Source of the DNA: Palaemon carinicauda
Taxonomy: Eukaryota; Arthropoda; Malacostraca; Decapoda; Palaemonidae
Reading direction: 5' to 3'
Length of the DNA stretch: 64,000 nt
NCBI RefSeq assembly: GCF_036898095.1
Contig: NC_090730.1
Span: 29,164,481 to 29,228,480, forward strand
Shown here: piece after piece, positions 34,090 to 45,164 of the stretch
How the letters are laid out: every line of letters begins with the position of its first letter
Position numbering within the stretch: the stretch's first letter is position 1
Made by a program: the position numbers and the translations under genes
The notes under the pieces: generated by a model
The model's input: the letters and a program-made list of their open reading frames with translations, nothing else
Told to the model about the DNA's origin: nothing
Database searches by the model: none

Positions 34090-35690
34090 CCTAAGGTTAC
34101 TCATCCGGATAACAGCTTCCCGATGCCGATTCCTACACGATCTCCGTGATTACCCAAGGATATCGCGCCTCGCTCTTACCATCTCTCTGTCTCTGTCAGC
34201 GAGTCCAGTGTCACTGAACCTCTATGCCATGGGGTCGGCAAGAGTTTTCGTCCAGCGTGGAACAGCAGAGTCGATCAGACTGGTAACGAGGCTGCAGGAC
34301 TCCTTAGGCCCTGGATCAGAAGGACGGGTACGTCCAGTTTCCATTCCATCCATCTTCCAGGAAGCTCTTGGAATTCAGCCTAGACTACAGGTGTTCCTGC
34401 TTAAGATGCGGTGTGGCGATCCCGCCGCGGCATCGCTGGTTTTTCCTCAGAGAACTCTCCCTGCTTTCCTCATGGCCGCTCAAGAGCAGGCTTCCGCCTC
34501 CTCTGCCTTTTTGAGGTCTGGTCAACTCCGGTAGACTTGGGTTCGACCTTCTTCAACGCCGGGACAAGCTTCCGGGTCTTTACCAAGAGTAAGGGATCAT
34601 GGTAATTTGCTGGGAGCCTTCTCTACTTCTGCCTCAACATCTGGAGTATCTAGCCATGATATTGAGTCAACGGCCATACCATGTTGAAAACACCGCTTCT
34701 CGTCCGATCAGCGAAGTTAAGCAACGTTGGGTCTGGTCAGTACTTGGATGGGTGACCACCTGGGAACACCAGATGCTGTTGCCTCTTTCTCCGAGCCTTC
34801 CCTTCAGTTGACTGTGGCAAGGCTGAGGAGAGTCGCAGTACCTGTTCTCAGTCAAGCAGAGCTTTCAGCCCTACCTTGGAACATTTCCTGGGGGTCTTTT
34901 CCTCATTGACCCGTCTAAAGTCCCGAACGGTCGCCTCAGGATAAGTTCCCTGTGAGGCGGCCCAAGTTCCGGTGGTATCAAAGCAACGATTAATCAGACT
35001 TTCTGGCCCCTATGAGACCAGCAGAACGTTTAGATCTGCAATGGGGGTTGACCTATGGAACCTCTTGATGGGAGTGGATATTCTCGTCCTTTCCCCACAT
35101 TTTGATGCTGTTCTCGGACTTGTCAAAGAAAAGGGGGGGGGGGAGAGATGTTCCGGTTCAGGCCTATGGTCAGGACCTAAAGGATACCTCCCCATCATTC
35201 AGGCAGGCTTAGGGGCCGTAGTCTGGCCCCTCTACAGATCCTACAGTTCCTGCCGAGTCGCTCCGTGTGCGACGACTTCATGGTACTGGCGTATTCCAAC
35301 CAGCAAGGGACGCATTTTCATACCTTCGCATCTTGCAGTAGAGATACTGAGATGATCCGAGATCCTCTCAATACCACTATCGGCTCGCTCATTCCGGGCA
35401 GAGGAATGTTCTCTCAGACTATCTGAGCAGAGCCTCGCAGATAGAGAGTACCTGGGGGTCTTTGGCCTATAGTAACCAGCAAGTCCTGGCCTGGGGGACA
35501 TGATCACGACAGCCTGGAACTTCAAGCTTCCGCTGTTCTTCCCCCCAGTCTCAGACCCCAAGACTCTTTGGGAAGATGCTTTCCGGTGACGGTGGGACAA
35601 CATCGACGCCTGCGTCTTCCCACCATTGTTGTCTGTTGAGAATGGGTCTCAACAAGACCAGGTTGTCTGTCAACCTTTCGATGGCCCTGA
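34090..35690 (+). pseudogene. RT - RNase H - methyltransferase-like ORF of G, decayed
   Basis: The alignment to C and D is clear at nucleotide level, for example CCAGGAAGCTCTTGGAATTC near 34355, AAGGCTGAGGAGAGTCGCAG near 34823 and the methyltransferase-like part around 35490-35640. There are many frameshifts and internal deletions, and no YLDD remains readable. It is interrupted at 34666-34785 by a 5S rRNA-like sequence. Confidence 0.75.
34666..34785 (+). rRNA. 5S rRNA-like sequence (probable pseudogene)
   Basis: About 120 bases match the metazoan 5S rRNA consensus from the first helix (GTCAACGGCCATACC) through TCTCGTCCGATCA to the 3' end (CACCTGGGAACACC then GCTGTTG). The internal promoter is recognisable, with box A as GAAGTTAAGCAACG and box C as AGTACTTGGATGGGTGACC. 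It replaces only about 7 bases of G relative to C, D and E, and I see no target duplication or poly(A) tail. Full length and well preserved boxes leave expression possible, but a single copy inside a dead retrotransposon suggests an inserted pseudogene. Confidence 0.9.
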
Positions 35691-35699
35691 GAGCTCCAC

Positions 35700-36860
35700 T
35701 GTGACTATACGCAGAACGGTTTCCAGACCCTCTGCTTCCCTTGACGGAACTCCCGGGAGAGCTTCTTCCACGGCACAGGCTACTCAAATAACCACACTAC
35801 AGCATCTTTCACGAGCCGTTGCATTGCTTCGGCTTCACGCCTGGAGACACTACGCCGCCGCCTCAAGAAGAGACAACCCGCTACAGTCGCGGAGCGGAGG
35901 TCGCGTCACCTGCGATAGTCATCTGCAGGGGTCTACCAGGCGAAGTGGAAAGTCTTCTGTGGTTGGTGTCGTGGGAGAGATACCTCTTCCCTTGAGGCCT
36001 CTTCTCCAGCAATAACGTAGTTATTGGTTTTCGGCGGGAGGAAACTCTTTTCTGCTCTCGACAGTGAAGCCTGTCGCTCAGCCTTTCCCTGGCCTTCAGG
36101 CTGAAAGGAATAGACTTTTTCCTTCCCGCTGGACCTTTCTTCGCTCATGCGAAGCTGCGAACGTCCCTGCCCCCAGTCGGAGTGAGACCTCCTCCATGGA
36201 GCATGGTTCGGACTCTTTAGCCCCTCATAGATCTTCTCAAGAACCATTACGTCAGGCCTCTGATCGTATTCCGTCTTGGGGGACGGTGCTCCTGCTCACT
36301 CTGGCCTCGGCCAGTGTGTAAGCAATCTTCATGGTCTCGTACAACTCCGCCCTTTCAAGAGAATAGGGGAAGGCAACATTCAGGTTCGCTCCTGAGTTGT
36401 TTTCTAGACTCAGAATCTTGGAATCCCGGGCCTTCGGTCCAACTCCTTCAAGATTTCGAGTCTCCATTCTGTATTAGATGACCCAAACCTTCTCCTTGCC
36501 AGTAAAGGAATCAAGGGGTTATCTTTGGGAACAGCTGCAGTTTTTCCTCACGTGCAGCCGGGTTGGGAGCACAGGGAGCACACAGGGGAGAGTCACCAGT
36601 ATACCTCTTCAGCTCGGAATCAAGGACATTCATCTCGACCTGAATCCAGACCCTCCCCCGTCACGTCGCCCTACAGCACGATGTCGGATACATCGCAATG
36701 TCCCTCGCCTTCGAGTAGAACTACTCTGTGACGCAGGTGCTACAAGCTGGAGTCTGGAAGCGTCTAATGACCTTCGCAGCCCGCTTCCTGCAGGACGTGA
36801 CCCACAGGTGTATCGATACGTTTCTATCGCTCTGTGGTAGCTACACAACAGCTGGTTTAA
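35700..36860 (+). pseudogene. Tyrosine recombinase of G, decayed
   Basis: Matches C 18080-19262 through CGAAGTGGAAAGTCTTCTGTGG (35940), CCAGTCGGAGTGAGACCTCC (36174) and GTGACGCAGGTGCTACAAGC (36730). The final box is altered and the Tyr region reads through GCCCGCTTCCTGC, so the nucleophile codon is lost. Numerous frameshifts. Confidence 0.8.
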
Positions 36861-37335
36861 CCTCAGGCTCCTTTTTGGACAGGTAGCAGAAGGTCGAGGG
36901 CATTGTTATCAGGTTTTAGTCTGCATGAACGAAAGAAGTATATCTGGCCCTTACTTCTTTCTTCATCATCCCCTCTACAGGGGAAGCAGCATCCTGGTCT
37001 CTGCATAGCTGACCTCAAACCTCTGCAGGTAAACCATGCTTCCTTGTGTTCCGAGTATTGAGTCAATACTGTCGCGTCCCCCATACCCTGACGAGGTGGT
37101 ATTAGGAACGCCCTAACCCAGAGTTCCTTCTGGAACTCCAGGTCAACTGCCTAGGACGGGTTACACTTTCTTCCTTCACACACACAAGCTTATGTAGGCC
37201 ACACGTTTCCTTGCGGAGCAAGGAACTTGTGAGGTGCAGGGACTCCTTTTCTCGAGTGCGACTCATTCGGATTCTGAGTCCCCGGGTAAAGCCAAAGCCA
37301 GTATGGCTGGGGACTTTCCACCCTTCCTAAGGGGT
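36861..37335 (+). other. 3' untranslated region of G
   Basis: No gene. It shows the family 2 landmarks CTGACGAGGTGGTATT near 37088 and CCCCGGGTAAAGCC near 37281. It carries the uninterrupted version of the site where Tigger inserted in C (CGAGTATTGAGTCAATACTG). Confidence 0.8.
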
Positions 37336-37693
37336 AAGTCACCCAATGTAAATAGCGTGGTTTGTATTTCGGTTACGGAACAAATGACAAATTCGGAGAT
37401 AATTTGTATTTTTCCTAACCATACAAACCTTAGCTATTTACACATATTTGCCCGCCAGCCCTGTCCCCCAAGTCAAGTCCTACCTCTAAGTTAAGTGAGA
37501 CATTTCACCGGTGTGTGAGGGAGGGAGGGGTAGCAAGCTACCCCTCCTCCTACCCCTGCTAACTAGCGCGGGGTAGGAAACCCTCGTTAAAATCTAATGG
37601 TTCGTCATTTCAGCTACGCCGAAAGTAATACCCAATGTAAATAGCTAAGGTTTGTATGGTTAGGAAAAATACAAATTATCTCCGAATTTGTCA
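37336..37693 (+). repeat. ICR and right terminal repeat of G
   Basis: The ICR contains CGGTTACGGAAC-AAAT-GACAAATTCGGAG, and the right repeat ends CTCCGAATTTGTCA. Organisation is identical to C. Confidence 0.9.
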
Positions 37694-38622
37694 TGTCTTT
37701 TATAAGACGACCTATGCCTAATCTTTGTAGGCGGTACTGACTTGGAAAACAAAGTTAAGTTGAGCCATTCAACTTTTATATTTGATATTTGTTTAGATTG
37801 ATGAGATGAATATTTTTAGAAAATGTTTTAAGTGATTTTTTTTTTTTTTTGTCTTTTAAAATTTATTCTTTGAATAGTCTTCGTGCTGTTTTCAAAGATG
37901 AACTAACGTTTAGCTATCGTTACGTTAAAGAGAGAATCACGGTTTCACTTTGCAGAAAGAGTTAATCGATTTTGACGTTTTGTTCATTCTTCTTTTAAAC
38001 TGAAGTTTTTTAAATACTAATTAAATTAAAAGGAACATGTTAATTTTCAATTTCTTAGTCCTTTTAGATTTTTCCTTTAGTCAAATAACCTTTTATTGAC
38101 GAAGAGTGAGTAAGCCTTTCTCTTGTGAGTGACAAGAGAGAGAGAGAGAGAACGATCCAGATCTTTATTCTCGTCCCAAGTCTCTATACAGGGAGTTTGG
38201 GAGTGAGTAACGTTGTTCTTCTCGATTCAGATATTTACTCTCATCCCAAGTCTCTGTACAGGAGAGAGAGAGAAAGGATACAACGTAGTTCTTCACGTTA
38301 TAGTTTTTGTTCTCATCCCAAGGCACTGTACAGAGAGATTGAAAACGTAGTCCTTAGCGATTTAGTTTTTTAGTCTCCTCCCAAGTCACTGATCTTTTTA
38401 ACTTTATATATTTCCGTTTTATTCTATATATATGTATATGTTTATTAATTTTTGCATGTGCGATACATTATGTACTAATGAGCTTACATTATACGACATA
38501 TTTCGCAATTCTAACCTTTTGATTTAAGGGAGAATTGCTTGCTTCAGATAGAAATCAGCTTTATTCATGTCTAATGTGAAATTATTAAAAAATGCGAGTG
38601 TCAGTGAAGAAAGTGCGAAAAA
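37694..38622 (+). other. Leader of H with fourfold repeat
   Basis: No gene. At about 38150-38395 there are four imperfect tandem units of roughly 60 bases, each with TCCCAAG followed by a CACTG or CTCTGTACAG core and a GA-rich stretch. Three of the four contain a pyrimidine-rich tract ending TACAG, like a splice acceptor. A (GA)n run lies at 38137-38152. Confidence 0.6.
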
Positions 38623-40350
38623 ATGTTCAGTGTTGCGGAGGGTTCGTCTGTTCGTACTTGCCGCTTGCCTAGTCCGAGACCTCTTTCAGGGTCCCCTACC
38701 CCTGGGAGAAGGAATGTTGTAGGACATAAGGGAACGAGAGGCTTTAACCAACGAACAGACGTTCCCTCAAAGGTATCAGACGTTGTTCCTCAAGCACGTC
38801 CTTACCATAAGATAGGAGAGACTAAGTTCTCCTCGTCTTTCGATGACTCGTTTCTTAAAAAATCTTGGCATAAGGTTTCGAGACCGTTGAAACGTAAATT
38901 AGTTTCTTCAGAACAAGATCAACGTCCTAGCTGTAGTCATCATGAGAGTCCCGTTCATAGCGATGACGTTCATGTACAGACGTTACCGACGTCACGATCT
39001 ATTCCGAGTGCGGTTGATCTGAAGTTAAGTGTTTTGCAAGATATGCAGTTAAAGCTTTCTTCTTTAATGAAAGCTTACGATCCTGTTCCTGTGCGAAAGG
39101 ATCCTTTGCTTGTTGTACGTCACGGTTCTGGAATACGTGATTCAGGTCTTCAACCTTCTAAACGAGATTTGTTATGTCATGCTGACGTTATCCCTAGTGT
39201 CAGCTTTGCTGTTAAACGAGATGCAGAGCATAAATCTCGATGTAACTTTGATTGACAGTCAGTTAAGTCGAGTCATAACTTTGATCAACAGTCACTGCAG
39301 TTCTGCCGAGACTTTGAACGTCAGCCACCGCAGTCACAACGTGACGTTAAGCTGCAGACACCACAGACACGACGTGACATTGAGCGGCACACACCGCAGA
39401 CACGACGTGACGTCGAGCGTCAGTCACTGAAGTCACGATATAGCATCGAACAGCAGTCACAGCTGTTTCTACGCGGCGTTTAACGTCAGTCACTTCAGTC
39501 ACGGCGTGTAGTAGAACAACATTCTCTGCAGTCACAACGTGACATCGACCCTCCAACTTTAACTTCTGTTCATATACAAGTTGATGTAGCCTGTCAGGCT
39601 TTACCTTCACGTCATTCTGAATATAAATCTCCTTCTTGCAAGACTTTAGATTTATCAGATGATGTGCCTTCTGAAGAAGTTGATGACCCCCTTTCAACTA
39701 ATGTACCTTTGGGGATTCATTCAGAAGAGGAGGAACCTAAGGTTGTCCAACAATCCCTTGATTTAAAAAAAAAAAAAAAAAATTATGAATATCTTAAGGG
39801 AAATTTTTCCTACTCATTTTGTAACGGCTGCTCCACGTTCTCTGCCGTCGGAGTTTACTCTTGGCATGACTTTCTTCGACTCCTACATATACGAAGTCAG
39901 TTCTTTCTCATTCTTCCAAGAGAGCCATGCGCTTACTGGGAGACTGGTTGTAATCCAGGAGAAGTTTAGGAAAGTCTGCTTTTGCTTTTCCTCCTTCTAA
40001 ATTAGCTTCTCGCTCGAGCGTCTGGTATGACACAGGAGAAGTTCTCGGCTTGGGAGTACCTGCCTCTGCCCAGGGAGACTTTTCAAGCCTAGTGGACTCT
40101 CCTCGTCGTCTAGCCATGAGACGCTCCAAGATTTTATGGTCTTCTTCAGAGCTAGACCATCTCCTGAAAGGAGTTTTTTCGAGCGTTTGAAGTATTTAAT
40201 TTTTTGGATTGGTCCCTGGGAGCCTTAAGTAAGAAGGTCTCTCCAGCGGACAATAATATTGCTGTTCAAATTATGTCATGCATGAACAAGGCCATAAGGG
40301 ATGGCTCCAATGAACTGGCAGCCACGTTCATTGCAGGAGTACTTAAGATG
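38623..40350 (+). pseudogene. gag of H, interrupted by stops
   Basis: The ATG at 38623 opens a 210-codon Ser/Arg-rich frame (MFSVAEGSSVRTC) ending at 39255. The frame continues beyond the stop as a Gln/Arg repeat region (39250-39560) with units such as PQTRRDVER and LQSQRDI. A poly(A) run at 39763-39781 disturbs the acidic segment. A recognisable core near 40090-40345 includes RLAMRRSKILWSSSELDH and AVQIMSCMNKAIRDGSNELA. The equivalent function to Gag of the other families is inferred from position and composition. No zinc motif is seen. Confidence 0.65.
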
Positions 40351-40351
40351 T

Positions 40352-41860
40352 AAGTGCACTCAATGTGTTCATTGTCAAGACAAAGTTCACGATGGAGACT
40401 ACCAAATCTGTTTTGGCAGCAGTAAGGGAAGACGACTGGATGGTCTCTCTCGACCTTCAGGATGCATACTTCCACATCCCGATTCATCCAAACTTTCAAC
40501 AATATCTGAGGTTTGTGGACGGGAAAGTAGTGTACCAATACCGAGCACTGTGCTTCGGCCTCAGTCCTGCTCCTCTTGTTTTTACAAGGCACATGCAAAA
40601 TGTAGCAAGCTTTCTACATTTTGCAGGGATCAGAGCCTCCCTTTATTTTGATGACTGGCTAATCAGGGCGTCGTCATTAAATCGATGTCTGGAGAACCTC
40701 AAATGGACATTAGACCTAACCAAGGAGCTAGGTCTCATAGTGAACGTAGAGAAGTCGTAACTTACTCCATCCCAGACAATTCTTTATTTGGGGATGGAGA
40801 TTCAGTGTCGAATTTTTCGGGCTTTTTTGTCTCGCACAAGAATGGAACAAGCTCTGTTAAAAGTCCGTCACTTGCAAGAGAAAAACAGTTGCTCAGTAAG
40901 AGTTTGAACGAGCCTCGTGGGAACTCTTTCATCGCTGGAGCAGTTTATCTCTCTGGGGAGACTCAACCTTTTCCCTCTCCAATTTCACCTAAACCATTGG
41001 AACAAGGAGAAGGGCTTAGAGAGTATCTCTAGCCCAATCTCCAACTCAGTCAAGACATGTCTGACTTGGTGGGACAGCAACATCAGACTTCGAGAAGGTT
41101 TTTTCTCTTGCGATCAAGAACCCAAACCATGTGTTGTATTCAGATGCATCGGATTTGGGTTGGGGAGCGCCACTGGACAATCTGGAATGCTCGGGTCTTT
41201 GGTCCACGGATCAGAAGAAACTCCATATAAACTGCAAGGAACTTCTGGCGGTCCGTCTAGCTTTAAAGAGTTTCGAGAGTCTGGTTCAGAACAAGTGGTA
41301 GAGGTGAATGCAGACAATACCACGGCCTCAGCGTATATCTCAAAACAAGGAGGGACTCGCTCTCACTCCCTTTTTGTCACCGCAAGGGACCTCCTCATTT
41401 GTTCAACGGCAAGAAACATCTCTCTTTTGACGAGATTCGTGCAAGGAGAAATGAATGTCTTGGCGGACTGCCTCAGCAGAAGAGGACAAGTCATCTCCAT
41501 GGAGTGGACGTTGCACAAGACTGTGTGCGAGAAGCTATGGATGACATGGGGTCAACCCACCATAGATCTATTTGCGACTTCACTGACAAAGAGGCTCCCA
41601 ACTTACTGCTCTCCAGTTCCAGATCCAGAGGCAACCCACATAGACGCTTTCCTGCTGGACTGGTCTCACCTAGACATCTATGCCTTCCCACCATTCAAGA
41701 TCCTAAACAAGGTTCTGCAGAAGTTCGCTTCTCTCGAAGGGACCAGGTTGACGTTGGTTGCTCCCCTCTTGCCATCGAGAGAATGGTTCACAGAGGTTCT
41801 TCTATGGCCGGTGGACATTCCAAGAAGTTTACCGTTACGGATGGATCTCCTGCATCAGCC
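40352..41860 (+). pseudogene. RT - RNase H - methyltransferase-like ORF of H
   Basis: The RT N-terminus is missing, and the sequence passes from gag core directly into VREDDWMVSLDLQDAYFHIP. The palm reads LCFGLSPAPLVFTR and the active site YFDDWLI. Frameshifts near 40755 and 41125 follow. RNase H has LYSDASDLGWG, LLAVRLALKSF, VNADNTTASAY and VLADCLSRRG. The methyltransferase-like domain is TIDLFATSLTKRLPTYCSP through IYAFPPFKILNKVL. The RNase H to methyltransferase part lies in one 386-codon frame (40917-42077). Confidence 0.85.
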
Positions 41861-42940
41861 TCTTTTAAAAAGATTCCATCAAAGTCTCCCCGCGCTTCGT
41901 CTAACTGCCTTCATTCTATCGAAAGACTCTCTAGAGCTCGTGGGTTTTCGAAGGAGGCAGCTAGAGCGATCGCAAGAGCTAGAAGGTTCTCTACCATCAG
42001 GATCTACCAATCCAAATGGGAGGTATTTAGAGACTGGTGCAAGTCGTCCTCTTTTTCCTCTTCCAATACCACTGTAGCACAGATTGCAGACTTTCTACTT
42101 TATCTTAGAAATGATCGCATCCTTTCTGCCTCAACTATTAAAGGCTAAAGAAGCATTTTAGCTTCAGTTTTTAGACATGGAAATTTAGATCTGTCTAATA
42201 ATAAAGATCTTCAAGACCTTCTCAAGTCTTTTGAGACTTCCAAGGAGCGTCAGATCACTATTCCTGCTTGGAATTTGGACGTGGTCCTTAAGTTCCTTAT
42301 GTCTGAAAGGTTTGAGCCGTTGAATGCAACATCACTCAAAGATCTTACACTCAAAACTCTCTTTTAGTGAGCTTGGCTACCGCAAAGAGTTAGTGGAGTA
42401 TATGCCTTCAGCAAAAATATCGGCTTCTGCTCTAATAAAGCAGTATGCTCGCTTCAACTTGGTTTTTTAGCCAAAAGAGAAGGGCCATCTCGTCCATGGC
42501 CTAAGTCGTTTGAACTTCCCAGTCTATCTGAAATTGTTGGGAACGAAATTGAAAGAGTCCTGTGCCCTGTAAGAGCTCTTAAATTTTATCTAATTAGAAC
42601 CAAAACGCTGCGAGGCAATTCAGAGGCTTTATGGTGTTCGGTTAAAAAGACCTTACCGATGTCGAAAAATGCGTTGTCATATTTTATTAGACTTTTAATT
42701 AGAGGGGCTCACTCTCATTTAAGTGAAAATGAAGTTAGAGCAGTGGCAACTTCAGTAGCGTTCAAACAAAATAGATCCCTTAGAAGCATTATGGACGCAA
42801 CCTTTTGGAGGAGTAAATCTGTGTTCGCTTCACATTATTTAAAAAATGTCCAGACTCTTTATGAGGACTGCTACATGTTGGGACCATTCGTAGCAGCGAG
42901 TGCAGTAGTGGGTGAAGGTTCTACCACTACATTCCCTTAA
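41830..42940 (+). pseudogene. Tyrosine recombinase of H
   Basis: The N-terminal domain contains IYQSKWEVFRDWCKSS and TVAQIADFLLYLR. The Arg box is ATAKRVSGVYAFS, reached through two stops near 42365. The His-x-x-Arg box reads SENEVRAVATS, with Asn in place of His. The C-terminal box is TFWRSKSVFASHYL with the likely nucleophile Tyr. The overlap of its 5' end with the previous frame is as in other DIRS elements. Confidence 0.82.
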
Positions 42941-43329
42941 TCCCAATATCCTTTTTCTTCTCTTGAAACTTTAAATTTTTTGGGTTGTACGCGGAGACTA
43001 AGAAGTCGTCCGCAATCTTTTGATTTGGCGTGTGGTCAAACTTGTTTCTTGAGAGCGCCCAGATCAAGTGTATTGATGAGGTCCTGTTATAGGGGTGTTC
43101 ACCCTAAATATAACAGCTCCTAGAAGTCTTTCAGCACCCTGAGTGGAACGCTGGGCTTCATAAGGATAGCGGACTAATGAGTAATCATCAGAGTCAGCTT
43201 CCTTATCAGGTACATATACTTAAGTTTGTTTTTTGGATAATTGTCAAAAACTCTTGAGCTTATATTCCTTTAATGTTTTAATACTGGTCTCTACCCTCCA
43301 CCAAGGGTGTGAATCAGCTACATACATAT
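42941..43329 (+). other. 3' untranslated region of H
   Basis: No gene. No similarity to the 3' regions of families 1 and 2 that I can see. Confidence 0.7.
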
Positions 43330-43641
43330 CCACCGGCTAAGTTAAATATTTAAAAATGATATTTTCAATTTAAAATAAATTTTTGAATATACTTACCCGG
43401 TGGATATATATAATTAAAGGCCCCCCCTTCCTCCCCGATAGAGACCCTACGGACTGAGAAGAACTGAATTCCTGGGGAAATATATGCGGTACCTGGCCGG
43501 CAGTCGGCGCTAGTGGTCACACCCAGCAACCACCACGGCGATCGCTCGCGAGTTTTTTAATTTGTCGACCGTCAGAGACGTAAGCTACATATATATCCAC
43601 CAGGTAAGTATATTCAAAAATTTATTTTAAATTGAAAATAT
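43330..43641 (+). repeat. ICR and right terminal repeat of H
   Basis: The ICR at 43333-43415 is built from the complement of the left tip (GCTAAGTTAAATATTTAAAAA), a TGA spacer and the complement of the right tip (TATTTTCAATTTAAAATAAA). The right repeat mirrors 24741-24960. Confidence 0.88.
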
Positions 43642-43934
43642 AATTTTTCCTAACTATACAAACCTTAGCTATTTAATCAAACTTGCTCGCCAGCCCTATC
43701 CCCCTTAAAGTCCTACCTCCAAGCAAAGTGAGCTCAAGCACAGTTGTGTGTGAGGGGGGGGGGGGGCGGGTAGCAAGCTACCCTCCCTACCCCCCGCTAA
43801 CTAGCGGTGGGTTAGTAAACCCTCGTTAAACTTCTAATGGCTCGTCATTTCAGCCACGCCGAAAGTAATAACCCCTATTATATAGCTAAGGTTTGTATAG
43901 TTAGGAAAAATACAAATTATCTACGAATTTGTCA
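43642..43934 (+). repeat. Right terminal repeat of D
   Basis: It resumes the ICR cut at 24740 (CCTAACTATACAAACC), then the polypurine/polypyrimidine block with a G-run at 43757-43770, and ends with the D-specific tip CTACGAATTTGTCA. The next base starts A's terminal sequence, TTTTTGGGTGAGG. Confidence 0.87.
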
Positions 43935-44392
43935 TTTTTGGGTGAGGTAGCCATGTCGTCCTGATGGACCCACCCTCCTTTTACAAAGGCTGAATGAATC
44001 CCTCCCAAAAGTACTGTATCTCTAGCACCTCGCTAACTCTACAAGGAATGACAAGATGGCGCCCGGACGTGACGTCATACTGGTGCTCAACAGTAGTAGG
44101 AGTAGAAGCGATGCCTTAATAACGGCTCCCCTACAATTCTTGTCACTTTCCCCTCTCGAAGCGTAAACGCTATTAAGGGTGTAGATAGCTATGTGGCGTG
44201 TCAAGAATACCCCCTCTGATATTATGCGATATCCCTAAAGGCGAAAGCCAGGGATATTCGCGCCAGGAGTTAGAATTCTGGATACCTTAAGTAAAATTCT
44301 CTGGGATATATCACTGTAGTTAAATGTAACCTAGGAAGCTACTATGAAGGAACTTTCATCAGGACAACATGGCTACCTCACCCAAAAATAGA
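43935..44392 (-). repeat. Right inverted terminal repeat of A
   Basis: The reverse complement matches 84-430 with only scattered differences, much closer than to B. Short 30-base inverted words (TTTTTGGGTGAGGTAGCCATG at the start, its complement at the end) close it. In B the same words are the start of the ICR/right repeat (53408) and the outer tip (53875). D entered at the inner word and E at the outer one. Confidence 0.87.
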
Positions 44393-45164
44393 TTTGTTCC
44401 GTAACTGAAATACAAACCACGCTATTTAATATGGGTATTACTTTCGGCGTAGCTGAAATGACGAGCCCCGAGCTCACTTTTACTTTGGCTCGGGTGGTGA
44501 TCGGACGTGTCTGCTTTCACCCTCGCCTCTTTGACAGCCATTAATGCTTTATGTCTTTTTACTTACTTTTTCTTATACTTGTAATATACTGTATATATAA
44601 ACATTCTTTATGTTTATGTAAATATTTGTGTATAGAAATGTAGTAAGTTTTCTTTTCAGTGTTTGTCCTGTGTGTGTAATGTACGACAACGACACCTGCG
44701 TAGTGCAAGGCCACCACGGTTCCACGTCATGGGGTACGGCCTCTCCCTCTTGGTCCATCGGTTTTTTCTTCGGCTTTTCCGTTAACTTGGCCGCCGTGGG
44801 GAATCGTCATCACTGGACTTTCTTCATTCATCTATTATCTTCGCTGTTCCTCCTTTCCTACGGGGAACTTGGATTCTCAGCGAAGGGAATGTGGGAGTTT
44901 AATTTGACTACGGTCTCTCTCTCTACTCCAGGTCGTTCACCCCTTACTACTACTACTACTACGTACTATTACGGAAGTTCCTTTCCCGTTGTGGATTGGG
45001 TTGCTATTCCGTTTATTTGTCTCAATTATTTTTAATGAAATCTAATTGTATTTTTAACTTTTCAGCTTCTCTGTGGAGAACACTTCCCTTCGGGGGTCAG
45101 TGGTTCTTACTATTTTTGATCATTCTTAGATGAATTACATAATTATAATTCTGTTATAATTCTG
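44393..45164 (+). other. Left repeat and leader of E, up to B
   Basis: The terminal repeat has an internal deletion after GAAATGACGAGCC that removes the polypurine block. The leader matches G, including the pyrimidine tract ending TTTTCAG at about 44653-44659. A 135-codon frame at 44628-45035 shares no sequence with C's gag start, and I do not call it a gene. B is inserted after TTATAATTCTG. The empty site is visible in G at about 25990-26010. Confidence 0.7.

Larger units (their letters stand above)
25286..37693 (+). mobile_element. DIRS retrotransposon G (family 2), inserted in H's leader
   Basis: Left tip TTTGTTCCGTAACCG and right tip ATTTGTCA are identical to C's. No target duplication is seen between the H flanks GATAAATTTTA and TGTCTTTTATAAG. 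Genes are recognisable but heavily decayed. G contains LINE F1 (27002-31495) and a 5S rRNA-like sequence (34666-34785). The intact ICR and right repeat are at 37336-37693. Confidence 0.9.
24741..43641 (+). mobile_element. DIRS retrotransposon H (family 3), inserted in D's ICR
   Basis: The left repeat at 24741-24960 and the right repeat at 43421-43641 are inverted copies, recognisable by CTCGCGAGCGATCGCCGTGG on the left and its complement on the right. The D sequence on both sides rejoins as AATTTGTATTTTT / CCTAACTATAC. H carries its own gag, RT-RNase H-methyltransferase and YR, all clearly different from families 1 and 2, and an ICR at 43330-43420. It contains G (25286-37693). Without G it is about 6.5 kb. 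Exact ends are uncertain by a few bases because both junctions fall in A/T runs. Confidence 0.88.

Noticed and set aside
43935..44392. Independent short transposon with 30-bp inverted ends
   Set aside because: The inner and outer words are the ICR and tip words of a family 1 right repeat, and the whole segment pairs with A's left end.
44628..45035. 135-codon ORF in E's leader with hydrophobic segments
   Set aside because: G's equivalent region is not open and C has a different gag start here, so there is no support for a protein.
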